64,000 nucleotides of DNA from an uncultured Aeromonadaceae bacterium (GCA_945957385.1 CAMFKP010000008.1:1-64000); one strand, 5' to 3'. Positions 40,456 to 49,765 are shown, counted from the first letter of the stretch. Notes: a model not told the origin generated them from the letters alone. Numbers and translations: made by a program.

Positions 40456-43400
40456 TTCGCCCCGCGGCCATCTCGGGTTAGCCGGTCGATTAGCCGCTAC
40501 CTTCCAGGGTTCGGCCATCACGCCGTTGCTGGCGCTGGTGGCGGTGCTATTGGGGCTGTTTGCCGTGTTGGTGACGCCCAAGGAAGAAGAGCCGCAGATC
40601 GATGTCACCTTTGCCGATGTCTACATTCCGTATGTTGGCGCCTCTCCCCAGGAGGTGGAAAATCTGGTGACGACCCCGGCCGAGCAGGTCATCTCCCAGC
40701 TGCCAGGCATCGATACCCTCTACTCCTTCTCGCGGCCGGATGGCGCCATGCTGGTCGTCGTGTTCAAGGTCGGGGTCAAACGGCAGCAGGCGATTGTTGA
40801 TCTCTACAACCAGCTGTACGCCAACAAAGATTGGTTGCCACAGGGGGTGGGGGTCGGTGAGCCGTTGATCAAACCCAGAGGCATCGACGATGTGCCAATT
40901 GTGACGCTGACGCTGTGGAGCAAGACGTTAGGCGCCGCCGAGTTGACACGAGCTGCTCATGAACTGGAGACCGAGCTCAAACGTGTGCCGGGGACGCGGG
41001 ATATGCGTAGTTACGGTGCCCATGACCAGGTGCTGGCGGTGACGCTCGATCCGGCGGCGTTGGCGGCCCACGGCCTGACGCTGACCGAGGTGGCGAGCCG
41101 TCTGCAAGCGGCCAATCGCAGTTCGGCGCAGTTGGCCATCACCCAGGATAACCGCGAGATCAAGGTCAAGGCAGGGACCTTCTTGCAGGAGAGCGATGAT
41201 CTCGGGCAATTAGTCGTGGGGGTGCACAACAACAAACCGGTCTATCTGGCCGATGTAGCCCGCATGCAACTGGGGGCCGATCAGCCCAGCCAGTCCGCCT
41301 GGTTTGCGTCCGGTGCAGCTACGCCGACGGCACAGCCGGGGAGTGTTTCACCCGCGGTGACCCTCGCCATCGGCAAGCAGCCGGGGCAAAACGCGGTCGA
41401 GGTGGCCAAGCGTATCGAACAGCGGGTCGCCGTGCTGAAAAACCGCCTGTTGCCCGCCGAGGTCGAGGTGACGGTGACCCGGGATTACGGCGTCACGGCG
41501 GCCGATAAGTCCAACACGCTGATCGGTAAGCTGATCTTTGCCACTCTGGCCGTGGTGTTGCTGGTGCTGGTCAGCATGGGTTGGCGCGAGGCGGTGGTCG
41601 TGGGCGTGGCGATCATGATCACCCTGCTGCTGACACTGTTTGCCTCCTGGGCCTGGGGCTTCACGCTCAACCGGGTGTCGTTGTTTGCGCTGATCTTTTC
41701 TATCGGCATTTTGGTGGATGATGCGATTGTCGTGGTCGAGAACATCCATCGGCACATGGCGATGGGGACCCGTTCGTTGCGTGAGCTGATCCCAGTGGCG
41801 GTCGACGAGGTGGGGGGGCCGACCATACTGGCGACGCTGACGGTGATCGCCGCCCTGCTGCCGATGGCGTTTGTCAGTGGTCTAATGGGGCCCTACATGA
41901 GCCCGATCCCGATCAATGCCAGCCTGGGCATGTTGCTGTCGTTGCTGGTGGCATTCATCTTCTCACCCTGGCTGGCGAGTCACCTGTTGCATCGTGCCCA
42001 ACCGGCAGCACAGGGTAGCGAGGGTACACCCGCTGGCGAGGCGACCAGTCGCAGTGCCCGCTTCTTCTCGCGACTCATGACGCCGTTCCTGGTCGGCCCG
42101 GGCGCTCGCCGGGCGCGCGGACGCCTCTGGTTGGCGGTGCTGGGGTTGGTGATCGCCGCCGCGGCGTTGCCGGCACTGCAGTGGGTTGTGTTGAAGATGC
42201 TGCCGTTTGACAACAAGTCCGAGTTCCAGCTGGTGCTGGATATGCCAGAAGGCAGTTCGCTGGAGCAGACACAGCGTACCTTGATTGAAGTTGGCCAGGC
42301 TCTGGCCAAGGTGCCCGAGGTCCGGGATTACCAGATCTATGCCGGCACGGCGGCACCGATTAATTTCAACGGCCTGGTGCGCCACTACTTCGAGCGAAGT
42401 GGGGCCAATGTCGGTGATATCCAGGTCAACCTGGTCGACAAACACCACCGCGAGCGCAGCAGCCACCAGATTGCGCAGGCGCTGCGAGCGCCGCTGCAGG
42501 AGATTGCCCGCGCGCACGGGGGCAATCTGAAAGTGGTAGAGGTACCGCCCGGGCCGCCGGTCTGGTCGCCGCTGGTGGCAGAGGTGTATGGTCCGACGCC
42601 GGAGCTGCGCCAGCATGGCGCCGATCAGGTGTTGGCGGCGCTGCGTGCCACGCCGGATCTGGTGGATATCGATCTCTATCAGGTCGCGCCGCAGCCGCTG
42701 TGGCAGTTGGCGGTGGATCGCAGCAAGGCCAGTCTGCTCGGCGTGGATACCGCCGAGGTGATCAGCACCTTGGCAGCGGCCGTCGGCGATCAGGATGTCA
42801 GCTGGTTGCACACTCCCCATGCCAAATATCCGGTGCCGATCCGCTTGCGTCTGGATAATGCCGACAAGGTGGATTTGGCGGGCGTATTGGCATTGCCCGT
42901 GCGCAGCCAGAATGGTCAGTTGATTGCGCTTTCCGAGCTGGTCGTTCGTCGTGATGCCGTGGCGCCGCAATACATCACCCACAAGAACATGCTGCCGATG
43001 CTGATGGTGGTGGCCGATATGGCCGGGCCGCTGGATAGTCCGCTGTATGGCATGGTCGAGGCGGGAGGCCGGCTTGCGCTGCCGCAGTATTACATCCAGC
43101 AACCCAGCGAGCCGGGTGAAGTCGCGCTGTTGTGGGATGGTGAGTGGAAGATCACCTACGAGACATTCCGCGATATGGGGCTGGCCTATGCCGTCGGCAT
43201 GGTGCTGATTTATCTGCTGGTGGTGGCGGAGTTCCGTTCCTATCTGGTACCGCTGATCATTATGGCGCCGATACCGCTGACGCTGATCGGCGTCATGCCG
43301 GGCCATGCGCTGCTCGGGGCCCAGTTCACGGCCACCTCGATGATCGGCATGATAGCCTTGGCCGGCATCATAGTGCGCAACTCGATCCTGCTGGTGGACT

Positions 43401-43708
43401 TCATCGAACTGGCGCGGCGCAGCGGCATGGCGTTCGAACAGGCGGTGATCACCGCGGCCCAGGTACGGGCCAAGCCGATCCTGCTGACGGCGCTGGCGGC
43501 GATGATAGGGGCCTTGTTCATCCTGGATGACCCTATCTTCAACGGGCTGGCCATTTCGCTGATCTTTGGCATCCTGGTCTCCACCCTGCTGACGCTGCTG
43601 GTGATCCCCGTGCTCTATTTTGCCTGGTTCTCGCGGCATCCTGCTCCGCCAGCACCAGAGGCCGATACAAACACAGCGCCAGAAGATGCGGGTCCTGCGC
43701 CGCATTAA
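40448..43708 (+). CDS. RND efflux transporter permease (AcrB-type)
   Basis: ATG 40448 gives 1086 residues. The pump has the twelve-helix layout with two large periplasmic loops: TM1 near residues 23-42, VEVTVTRDYG before the second helix block, a GILVDDAIVVVENI segment near TM4 with the proton-relay aspartates, and the second half from about 555. The family exports drugs, metals or detergents; this member's substrate cannot be told. It lies in the CzcA/MexF-like broad group by the aspartate pair. It ends with a GC-rich 14-bp hairpin. Confidence 0.92.
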   Translation: MTDSPRGHLGLAGRLAATFQGSAITPLLALVAVLLGLFAVLVTPKEEEPQIDVTFADVYIPYVGASPQEVENLVTTPAEQVISQLPGIDTLYSFSRPDGAMLVVVFKVGVKRQQAIVDLYNQLYANKDWLPQGVGVGEPLIKPRGIDDVPIVTLTLWSKTLGAAELTRAAHELETELKRVPGTRDMRSYGAHDQVLAVTLDPAALAAHGLTLTEVASRLQAANRSSAQLAITQDNREIKVKAGTFLQESDDLGQLVVGVHNNKPVYLADVARMQLGADQPSQSAWFASGAATPTAQPGSVSPAVTLAIGKQPGQNAVEVAKRIEQRVAVLKNRLLPAEVEVTVTRDYGVTAADKSNTLIGKLIFATLAVVLLVLVSMGWREAVVVGVAIMITLLLTLFASWAWGFTLNRVSLFALIFSIGILVDDAIVVVENIHRHMAMGTRSLRELIPVAVDEVGGPTILATLTVIAALLPMAFVSGLMGPYMSPIPINASLGMLLSLLVAFIFSPWLASHLLHRAQPAAQGSEGTPAGEATSRSARFFSRLMTPFLVGPGARRARGRLWLAVLGLVIAAAALPALQWVVLKMLPFDNKSEFQLVLDMPEGSSLEQTQRTLIEVGQALAKVPEVRDYQIYAGTAAPINFNGLVRHYFERSGANVGDIQVNLVDKHHRERSSHQIAQALRAPLQEIARAHGGNLKVVEVPPGPPVWSPLVAEVYGPTPELRQHGADQVLAALRATPDLVDIDLYQVAPQPLWQLAVDRSKASLLGVDTAEVISTLAAAVGDQDVSWLHTPHAKYPVPIRLRLDNADKVDLAGVLALPVRSQNGQLIALSELVVRRDAVAPQYITHKNMLPMLMVVADMAGPLDSPLYGMVEAGGRLALPQYYIQQPSEPGEVALLWDGEWKITYETFRDMGLAYAVGMVLIYLLVVAEFRSYLVPLIIMAPIPLTLIGVMPGHALLGAQFTATSMIGMIALAGIIVRNSILLVDFIELARRSGMAFEQAVITAAQVRAKPILLTALAAMIGALFILDDPIFNGLAISLIFGILVSTLLTLLVIPVLYFAWFSRHPAPPAPEADTNTAPEDAGPAPH

Positions 43709-43717
43709 GCGGCGCTA

Positions 43718-43750
43718 CCCCGCCAGCCCGGTTGCGCCGGGCTGGCGGGG
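43718..43750 (+). terminator. Hairpin after the RND gene
   Basis: CCCCGCCAGCCCGG pairs perfectly with CCGGGCTGGCGGGG around TTGCG. The 14-bp stem lacks a U-tract, so it may end or protect the RND transcript rather than act as a classical terminator. Confidence 0.7.
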
Positions 43751-43849
43751 GCCCGCGGCCTTTGCAATACCAGGGCGTCAGCGGGTGGAGGTGTGTGCTA
43801 GCATAGCCTGGCCACTGGCTGGAATAGCCAGTCTTATCAAGGAGATCCC

Positions 43850-44362
43850 ATGCCGGCACTGTACATGTTTTCCCTCGGCGGCAACGCCGGTCGCTCGAAT
43901 ATCGAAGTGCATGATATCCAGTTTGTGGTCGCCGATTCGGTAGAGGCTGCGATTCCCCATCTGCAAGCCGCCTGGTTTGGTGATGCCGACAAGCTGCATC
44001 TGGACGGCTACCAGATCATCAACTGGGTCGCAGGTTACGACGTGGTGCTGCAGACTGCGCCGGCCAGTAGCGGCCCCAAGCTGTTTTTCGTCAATGTCGG
44101 CGGTTATGCCGATCACACGCTGGCCGAGCTGCACGACTTTGGTCTGTTTGTCGCCACCGATGCCGCCGATGCCAAGCGCCAGGCGCTGGCCAGCCTGCTG
44201 GTCGGCTCGGCACAGCAGCACAAGGACAACCTCAAGGATGTCGACAACCATCTGCTGCTCGATGCGTTGCAGGGTTATCACATCCAGCTGCGCCCGAACC
44301 CGGATGGGCAAGCCTTACCGATCGCCTGGCAAGGTTACCGACCCATCGGCGTCGATGCCTGA
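43850..44362 (+). CDS. DUF1543 domain protein
   Basis: The 170-residue protein starts MPALYMFSLGGNAGRSNIEVHDIQFVV, the pattern of DUF1543 proteins, and has a second copy of the fold-like segment (KLFFVNVGGYADHTLAELHDFGLFVA). The tandem arrangement suggests a duplicated small domain of about 70 residues. The role is unknown; no catalytic motif is seen. AAGGAG lies eight bases before the ATG. It stands alone between the RND pair and the papain-like gene on the same strand. Confidence 0.85.
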   Translation: MPALYMFSLGGNAGRSNIEVHDIQFVVADSVEAAIPHLQAAWFGDADKLHLDGYQIINWVAGYDVVLQTAPASSGPKLFFVNVGGYADHTLAELHDFGLFVATDAADAKRQALASLLVGSAQQHKDNLKDVDNHLLLDALQGYHIQLRPNPDGQALPIAWQGYRPIGVDA

Positions 44363-44478
44363 TGGGGGGGCGGGGCGCTATCTTGGCGCCCTGTCATTTG
44401 CCGGTCAGGCCGCTCTGCTAGACTCAAGGCATCAGTTCAGGAAACGTTTTCAGATGTTTCGATTGCCGGAGTCAAGCT

Positions 44479-45111
44479 ATGTCTCGATGGGGACGCGTCC
44501 TGGTGGCGTTGGGTGTCATGGTGTGGAGTGTGCTGGCCTCAGCACTGGAGGCGCGGCTGGATGACAGCCGGCTGCGGGCCAGTTTTCAAACTCAGGCATT
44601 GCCGGTCTGGTGTTGGGCGGCCAGCGTACAGATGGCGCTGCGCTACTATGGCATCGACATCGACCAGCCTACCCTGATTAAACATACCTTCGGCCCGTTG
44701 CCGCCGGTCACCGGTGACTTCATCGCTGACACTCAGCGCTTGAATCAGGTGTTCTACTGGAAGGGACGCCGTTACATCATCTCGGCGTCGGCATCGCCGG
44801 TGAACGGCAATCCGCTGCTCCCTAGCCCCTGGGCCATCACGCCTGAGGCCATCGTCAATCACCTCAAGCGTGGGCGCCCGCTCGTGCTGGGCTATGCCTC
44901 GGCCCAGTACAGTCTGCATACGGTGTTGCTGACCGGTGTCGACTACAGCTTGAATGCCACCGGCCATGTGCAGTTGCAGTCGTTGCGGGTGGTGGATCCC
45001 TATCCCTACAATCAGGCACATGTCGATCACGGCGGTGTCATCGACTATAGCGATGGCCAGTTACCCGGGCCGATTGTGGCCGTCTGGCAGCTGGATATTA
45101 CGGCCGAGTAA
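44479..45111 (+). CDS. Secreted papain-like cysteine protease
   Basis: The 210-residue product has a signal peptide (LVALGVMVWSVLASALEA) and then the papain-fold nucleophile region PVWCWAASVQM (C45), a histidine region YSLHTVLLTGVDY (H147) and VVDPYPYN with D173 at the Asn/Asp position. This resembles the AvrRpt2-type or C39-like papain group. It is exported, so the target is in the envelope or outside. It ends convergently with the solute-binding gene: the two coding regions overlap by 14 bases. No immunity or chaperone gene is beside it. Confidence 0.8.
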   Translation: MSRWGRVLVALGVMVWSVLASALEARLDDSRLRASFQTQALPVWCWAASVQMALRYYGIDIDQPTLIKHTFGPLPPVTGDFIADTQRLNQVFYWKGRRYIISASASPVNGNPLLPSPWAITPEAIVNHLKRGRPLVLGYASAQYSLHTVLLTGVDYSLNATGHVQLQSLRVVDPYPYNQAHVDHGGVIDYSDGQLPGPIVAVWQLDITAE

Positions 45112-45910
45112 CCGTGGCGTCAGCTGACGGCGTGCTCCGGGCTAGCTGGTGATATTGCTCGATCAAACCATCACGTTTCATCGCGCGCAGCACGCTGGCC
45201 AACTGGCTGGCCAGTTTGGCGTGCCGCCGGTTGAGGTAGGCATAGGTGGGCAGGGTATCGACGGTGCCGGCAGAGTGGATAAGCAAATACTCCGCACCCT
45301 CGGTGCGCAGTTTTTCCAGCTGGTGTTGGGCAACCAGCGGTTGCTCGATAAACACATCGACACGCCCCTTGGCCAGCTTCCGGAGCCCCTGCTCGGTGCT
45401 GGTGACATCACTGAGGAGAGTCGGGGCCACCGCTTGCGTCAGCGCCTTTTCTGCCCGTTTGGCACCACGTCGGTATTCGATATGCAGCCCGCTTTGGCCC
45501 AGGGATTGCCAGTTGGTGAAATGCAGATCGTCGCGGATGACATAGGCGTCATAACTGACGTCAAAATGAGATTCTTCCACCCGCACCATGCTGCGAGTCT
45601 GCTGCTGGTATTCGTAGGGGCGATGGATCTCGCCATCGACTTCCCCGGCTTCGGCCAGCAACGGGGCCCGCGCCCCGGGCACGCCCTGATAATCCAGACG
45701 GTAACCCAGGCGCGCAAAGGCGTGCTGGTAGATCAGCTGCAGCCAGCGGCCATATTCTGAGTCGTGGGTGTCGGTAGAGCTGACCAGCACTATGGTGGGC
45801 TGCGTGACGACAAGAGGGGGCGCGGCCACCACCCCGGCGGGTAAACAGCACAGCAGTAACAGCCAGGCGGCGTGCAGGCGAGTGACGTGCAGTGACGGGC
45901 GGGCTGACAT
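45098..45910 (-). CDS. Periplasmic amino-acid-type solute-binding protein
   Basis: I start at ATG 45910 because it begins the signal peptide (TRLHAAWLLLLCCLPAGVVA). The 270-residue protein then has the type II solute-binding fold of the amino-acid (SBP_bac_3) family: a first lobe with YGRWLQLIYQHAFARLGYRLDY, a substrate region HRPYEYQQQTRSMVRVEESHF, and TEQGLRKLAKGRVDVFIEQPL in the second lobe. No permease or ATPase is adjacent, so it is an orphan that may act as a sensor. Its end overlaps the protease gene. Confidence 0.8.
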   Translation of the reverse strand: MSARPSLHVTRLHAAWLLLLCCLPAGVVAAPPLVVTQPTIVLVSSTDTHDSEYGRWLQLIYQHAFARLGYRLDYQGVPGARAPLLAEAGEVDGEIHRPYEYQQQTRSMVRVEESHFDVSYDAYVIRDDLHFTNWQSLGQSGLHIEYRRGAKRAEKALTQAVAPTLLSDVTSTEQGLRKLAKGRVDVFIEQPLVAQHQLEKLRTEGAEYLLIHSAGTVDTLPTYAYLNRRHAKLASQLASVLRAMKRDGLIEQYHQLARSTPSADATVTRP

Positions 45911-45987
45911 AATGCATGACCAGAGAAGAGCTGACCTGTAGCAAGTGTAGTTCAGCCGGTTGGCATCCAATTTTGCGCGGCTGCGGG

Positions 45988-46338
45988 TCACAGCAGCAGG
46001 ATACCAAAGCGCTTGAGCAGCAGTGCAAACAGCAAAAAACAGACAAGGGTCAGCAACACGCTCGCCAGCAGAGCCAGCACAAAGCCCAGCCGGGCCTGCA
46101 GTAGCGGAAACAGCAGGAACATCGGCAGTGTCGGGATCACATACCAGAAGGTGTAGTAGGCGTGATTGCTGATCTTCTGTGCCGGCTGTCCCTCGACATA
46201 CAGCCAGATCAGCGTCAGCAGCGTCACCAGCGGTAACGAGGCGACCAGAGCTCCGAGGCGGTCGCTGCGTTTGGCGAGTTCAGAAATCAGGATCACCATG
46301 CCGGCAGTCAGCAGGTATTTCATGATCAGGTAGAGCAT
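45988..46338 (-). CDS. DUF3147 inner membrane protein
   Basis: Beginning at ATG 46338, the 116-residue protein has four hydrophobic helices and the segment RSDRLGALVASLPLVTLLTLIW, diagnostic of DUF3147. Function is unknown; it may be one half of a small transporter. It is read in the same direction as its neighbours. A longer start at 46383 is possible but its leader is unlike the family. Confidence 0.8.
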   Translation of the reverse strand: MLYLIMKYLLTAGMVILISELAKRSDRLGALVASLPLVTLLTLIWLYVEGQPAQKISNHAYYTFWYVIPTLPMFLLFPLLQARLGFVLALLASVLLTLVCFLLFALLLKRFGILLL

Positions 46339-46405
46339 ACGGGCATCCTTGCGCGTCGGAGGGGCAGGCGGCGAGCAGGCCACAGCCTGCTGCGCGCCGG
46401 CATCC

Positions 46406-46795
46406 TCATGGCTGGCACAGGGCGCGCTGGATCTGCGCCCGCAGCGCCGCCGGATCGCGGTAAGCCCAGGGCGCGATCACCAGTTTTTGCCGGCCGGCGT
46501 ACAGGTGCAGGCCATAGCCGACCTGCTCGATGGCGCTGATTTGGCTCCAGCGCAGCTGACGTCCACCGAGGCGGATGCCGTCGCCATCCAGACGCAGCGT
46601 CCGCGCCCGCATGATCCGATAGCCCACAGCGGCGGGTACCAGGCCGGCAAACAGCACTAACAGCCAGCCGGCGGCCGGCTCGGTACTGGGCTGACGGGCG
46701 CTGTAGAGCGCCAGCAGGCTGACGCCACAGGCCAACAGCAGCAGGCTGCCGACATAGAGCCAGTTCAGCCGGGGAGCGAATTCAGGCGTGGGCAT
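46406..46795 (-). CDS. Small membrane protein with PH-like tail
   Basis: I choose ATG 46795. The 129 residues include two membrane helices (about 10-28 and 42-62). A soluble tail follows: RARTLRLDGDGIRLGGRQLRWSQI, then VGYGLHLYAGRQKLVIAPWAYRDP, which looks like a small bacterial PH domain. It resembles proteins annotated as hypothetical membrane proteins. It precedes the DUF3147 gene on the same strand and follows the VOC gene by six bases, so the three may share a transcript. Confidence 0.6.
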   Translation of the reverse strand: MPTPEFAPRLNWLYVGSLLLLACGVSLLALYSARQPSTEPAAGWLLVLFAGLVPAAVGYRIMRARTLRLDGDGIRLGGRQLRWSQISAIEQVGYGLHLYAGRQKLVIAPWAYRDPAALRAQIQRALCQP

Positions 46796-46800
46796 AGCGG

Positions 46801-47196
46801 TTACTCCGGCTGGTGGCACACCGCTTCGACGTTATTGCCATCCGGATCGAAGGCAAAGGCGCCATAGTAGTTCGCATGGTAGTGGGGGCGCAGCCCCGGG
46901 CCGCCGTTATCGCGACCGCCGTGGGCCAACGCGGCCTGATAGAAGGCGTCGACCGCGGCGCGGTTGGCGGCACAGAAGGCGATATGACGTGGTGTCGCCG
47001 GGCTGCGGGTCTCAATCACCCAGAAGGTAAAGTGACCTTCTGGCCCGAATGCGCACAGCCGCTGGGTCGGAAAGTCCGCATTCCACTCGGCGACCATCTC
47101 GATTTGCAGGGTGACGCCCAGTGGCGCAAACGCGGCGCAGTAGAAGTCTCGGGTGGCCTGATAGTCGCAGGCATAGGTGCTGAGGTGATCAATCAT
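46801..47196 (-). CDS. VOC-family protein (glyoxalase/dioxygenase superfamily)
   Basis: ATG 47196 gives 131 residues starting MIDHLSTYACDYQATRDFYCAAF, the typical VOC opening with a metal-ligand histidine at H4. The other ligands may be the H in RHIAFCA and the E in GNNVEAV near the end, giving H-H-E order. Reaction is unknown; members isomerise, open or detoxify small molecules. It lies six bases upstream of the PH-like membrane gene. Confidence 0.85.
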   Translation of the reverse strand: MIDHLSTYACDYQATRDFYCAAFAPLGVTLQIEMVAEWNADFPTQRLCAFGPEGHFTFWVIETRSPATPRHIAFCAANRAAVDAFYQAALAHGGRDNGGPGLRPHYHANYYGAFAFDPDGNNVEAVCHQPE

Positions 47197-47246
47197 CGCG
47201 GGCCTCTTGGCAGTTGGCGCCCACAGGCCGGGCGCGGTGGCAGGGG

Positions 47247-47693
47247 TTAATTCAATACCTGGATCGCTATCGTGTCCGCGCCGGCGGCTTCCGCTGCGGA
47301 CTTGATCGCCTCCGCCAGTTGTTCCGGTGCGCGCAGACACTTCATACAGGGCTGTGCGTCCTGACTCGGGTCAACCAGCAGGATCACGGTGCCCAGATTC
47401 AACCAGCTCCATGGGCGACGGTCGATGACGTAGATCTGCATTATCTTGGTCAGCGGCAGCGTCAGGGACTCCTTGTCGTCAACACTCGGACTGAAGTAGA
47501 TCGCATCGCGGGAGAGCTGATAACGCATCGACCATGCCTGGCGGATAAACGAGATGGCGCCGCCGATACCGAATGCCAGTGCCAGCGGGCCGAAGAAGTA
47601 GCAGGCAATCAGCGTAAACACCGCGATGCCGATGTAGTGGTAGATGTACAGCAGCGGCGAGCTACGGCCCTGCCAGGTGGGATGGTTCAGCAT
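47247..47693 (-). CDS. Membrane-anchored bacterial PH domain protein
   Basis: The 148-residue protein has two membrane helices (about residues 17-50, YHYIGIAVFTLIACYFFGPLALAFGIGGAI). A PH-like beta-rich domain follows: RYQLSRDAIYFSPSVDDKESLTLPLTKIMQIYVIDRRPW and LNLGTVILLV, ending in an amphipathic helix. It lies just downstream of the alpha/beta hydrolase gene on the minus strand, with 70 bases and a hairpin between. Function is unknown. Confidence 0.65.
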   Translation of the reverse strand: MLNHPTWQGRSSPLLYIYHYIGIAVFTLIACYFFGPLALAFGIGGAISFIRQAWSMRYQLSRDAIYFSPSVDDKESLTLPLTKIMQIYVIDRRPWSWLNLGTVILLVDPSQDAQPCMKCLRAPEQLAEAIKSAAEAAGADTIAIQVLN

Positions 47694-47763
47694 TGACTCT
47701 CTCCTTGTGGGTGAATCGCCACCGCTAAGCGGTGGTGGGTGTCCGTACCCGTATCGCGGGCGA

Positions 47764-48597
47764 CTAGAAGTGCTGGCGAAGAAACGTCGTCAGTTGATGT
47801 TCATAGCCGGGCCGGTCGTAGCGGTAGAGGTCGATATGACCTGCTCCGTCGACGATCCACAGCTGCTTGGGACCTCTGACGGCTTGATACAGGGCGCGAG
47901 TCTCGTCCGGTTTGGTACTGGTATCTTGCGCACCACCGATGACCAGCACCGGCGCCGTCACCTGAGCCAGAGCATCTATCGGGCGAATTTTTTCGATCGC
48001 AATGCCCGTGCGCAACGGGATCTGCCAATAGAGCAGCGGAGCCAGCAGACGGCCAGGACGACCGAGCCGGGCCTCGATACGATCGGCCACGGCATCTTCA
48101 ATGCGCGGAAACACCGACTCCAGCACCAGCGCATCCGCCTGCTTGGCTGTCTGCCCCAGCAGCGCCGAGGCGCCGCCAAGCGAGGTACCGATTACCACCA
48201 CTTTCTGGCAACCCTGCACCGTCTTTAGATAATGCAGACCGTTGTCGGCATCCTCGGACTCCAGATAGCCAAAGGTGATGATGTGACCCGGTGTTTCGCC
48301 ATGGGCCTGCAGGTCGACGGCCAGCGAGGTAATGCCCAGCTGCCGCAGAAATTGTGCGCGTTCAACCATGCTGCTGCGGTCGGCATTCAAGCCGTGCAAC
48401 AGCAAGGCGCATTGGCGGTGATCGCCACTGCTCAGCAGCGAGCCTTGGGTGCGCCCATACTGCACCGGGATAAATTCGCTCCCGGGCATCTCGACCTGGT
48501 GATTGGCTGGGCGGGAAAGAAACGCCCCCGTCATCCAGACAATCAGGATGCTGGCGAGCAAGGTCGTGAATAACAACAGCAGGTATTTTTTCATCAT
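47764..48597 (-). CDS. Membrane-anchored alpha/beta hydrolase
   Basis: The 277-residue protein starts with a membrane anchor (KKYLLLLFTTLLASILIVW) and has the alpha/beta hydrolase set: LLLHGLNADRSS (oxyanion HG), nucleophile IGTSLGGASAL, acid GGAQDTST and histidine DGAGHIDLY. It resembles BAAT/acyl-CoA or peptidase-like hydrolases of the YfhR type. ATG 48597, 48594 and 48606 are all in frame; I prefer 48597. The substrate is unknown. Confidence 0.85.
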   Translation of the reverse strand: MMKKYLLLLFTTLLASILIVWMTGAFLSRPANHQVEMPGSEFIPVQYGRTQGSLLSSGDHRQCALLLHGLNADRSSMVERAQFLRQLGITSLAVDLQAHGETPGHIITFGYLESEDADNGLHYLKTVQGCQKVVVIGTSLGGASALLGQTAKQADALVLESVFPRIEDAVADRIEARLGRPGRLLAPLLYWQIPLRTGIAIEKIRPIDALAQVTAPVLVIGGAQDTSTKPDETRALYQAVRGPKQLWIVDGAGHIDLYRYDRPGYEHQLTTFLRQHF

Positions 48598-48658
48598 CAA
48601 TTCCATGGCCAGGCATGTCGGCTGAACAGGGTACAGCCGGCGCGCTCTGGCCTCACCG

Positions 48659-49291
48659 TTATTCCAGCGACGACTGGCTGAGGATATAGAACAGCTCCTG
48701 GGATGGGGTTTCGGCGGCCACCATCGGCGGGAACTGGCGCTCGAATGCGGCGACCTGCTCGCTATCCAGATCGAACACCGGGCTTTCGACAAAGGTCCAG
48801 TCACCGGCCGGCAGGGTGCCGTTTAATTCCAGCACCAGCATAGCGCTGGAGAATTTGCCGTCGCCGGTGCGCAGCCCGAACCGCTTGCAGCATTTAAAGC
48901 CGAAACGGCAATAAAAGCTCGGATCGCCAAAGATGATGATGGCGCTGTAGCCGGCCAGCCGCGCCTGTTCGATGGCATGGCGGATCAGCTGGCCACCGTA
49001 ACCGCGATGCTGGAACGCCGGGTCGATGCTCACCGGGCCGAACGTAATGGTCGGGATGGCCCGCAGCCGGGCATCGACCATCTGCGAGCGCGAAAACAGG
49101 ATGCTGCCGATCAGCTGGCCATCCAGCTCGAGCACAAAATCCAGCTCGGGGATAAAGTCGGCATGCTGGCGCAGGCAGTGCACCAGATAGTGGTCGCGGC
49201 AGCCGGGGGTATGCACATTCCAGAACGCACGGCGGGTCAGCGCCTCGACGGCGTGCCAGTCGGCAGGGGTTTCATGACGGATCAGTAACAT
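48659..49291 (-). CDS. GNAT N-acetyltransferase, YhbS-like
   Basis: The 210-residue protein has the GNAT core: IRHETPADWHAVEALTRRAF, FGPVSIDPAFQHRGYGGQLIRHAI (the acetyl-CoA loop QHRGYGGQ) and FYCRFGFK near the C-terminal part. The CRDHYLVHCLRQ segment is typical of YhbS-like members. The acceptor is unknown. It is one of four small enzyme genes in a row on the minus strand. Confidence 0.85.
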   Translation of the reverse strand: MLLIRHETPADWHAVEALTRRAFWNVHTPGCRDHYLVHCLRQHADFIPELDFVLELDGQLIGSILFSRSQMVDARLRAIPTITFGPVSIDPAFQHRGYGGQLIRHAIEQARLAGYSAIIIFGDPSFYCRFGFKCCKRFGLRTGDGKFSSAMLVLELNGTLPAGDWTFVESPVFDLDSEQVAAFERQFPPMVAAETPSQELFYILSQSSLE

Positions 49292-49337
49292 GCGGGGTCC
49301 TTAATTTTTTATCGCGCCGGGTCAGGGCGCCATGCCG

Positions 49338-49688
49338 TTATCGGCGGCAATAGGCGGTGCCTTCAATCATCAGCAGGCAATCGCGGTCAAAGAATTCGGT
49401 GGTGGCGGTCATGCGCGCCGGGCAGCCCTCCGGCGGAAAATAGTCGAGAAACAGCTTCTCCATCGTCGGCAGATCCTGCACCGCCTTGAGCCAGACATGC
49501 ACCTTGACCATGGCGGTTAATGGCAACTCCAGCCTGGCCAGCGTCTCTTTGAGTCCAGCCATCGCGCCGTGAAATTGGCTGACGAAGTCGTCACCGAAAC
49601 CACGGTGCAGCGCGATAAAGGCATAATCACCGGCCACCACGGCCGAGGAGTAACTATAGGGGGTGGGCAGATACGTGATATTCGACAT
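49338..49688 (-). CDS. RidA-family protein
   Basis: ATG 49688 gives 116 residues. The fold is RidA/YjgF: ITYLPTPYSYSSAVVAGDYAFI, a middle FGDDFVSQFHGAMAGLKETLARL helix, VKVHVWLKAVQDLPTMEKLFLDYF and the C-terminal CPARMTATTEFFDRDCLLMIEG. Canonical RidA has a conserved arginine before (I)E near this end; here the arginine is in PARMT, so enzyme activity may remain. RidA deaminates reactive enamines; related members do other jobs. Confidence 0.85.
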   Translation of the reverse strand: MSNITYLPTPYSYSSAVVAGDYAFIALHRGFGDDFVSQFHGAMAGLKETLARLELPLTAMVKVHVWLKAVQDLPTMEKLFLDYFPPEGCPARMTATTEFFDRDCLLMIEGTAYCRR

Positions 49689-49765
49689 GGCAGTCTCCTG
49701 TTGCGGATAGCGGGTTAACAAAACGGTATGCCAGGCGGAACGACATCGTCCGGCGTGGGCAATGT

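Noticed and set aside
41963-43705. Minus-strand open frame opposite the RND pump, about 580 codons
   Set aside because: It has no recognisable domain and is rich in R, H and Q, as expected for antisense reading of the clearly real pump gene.
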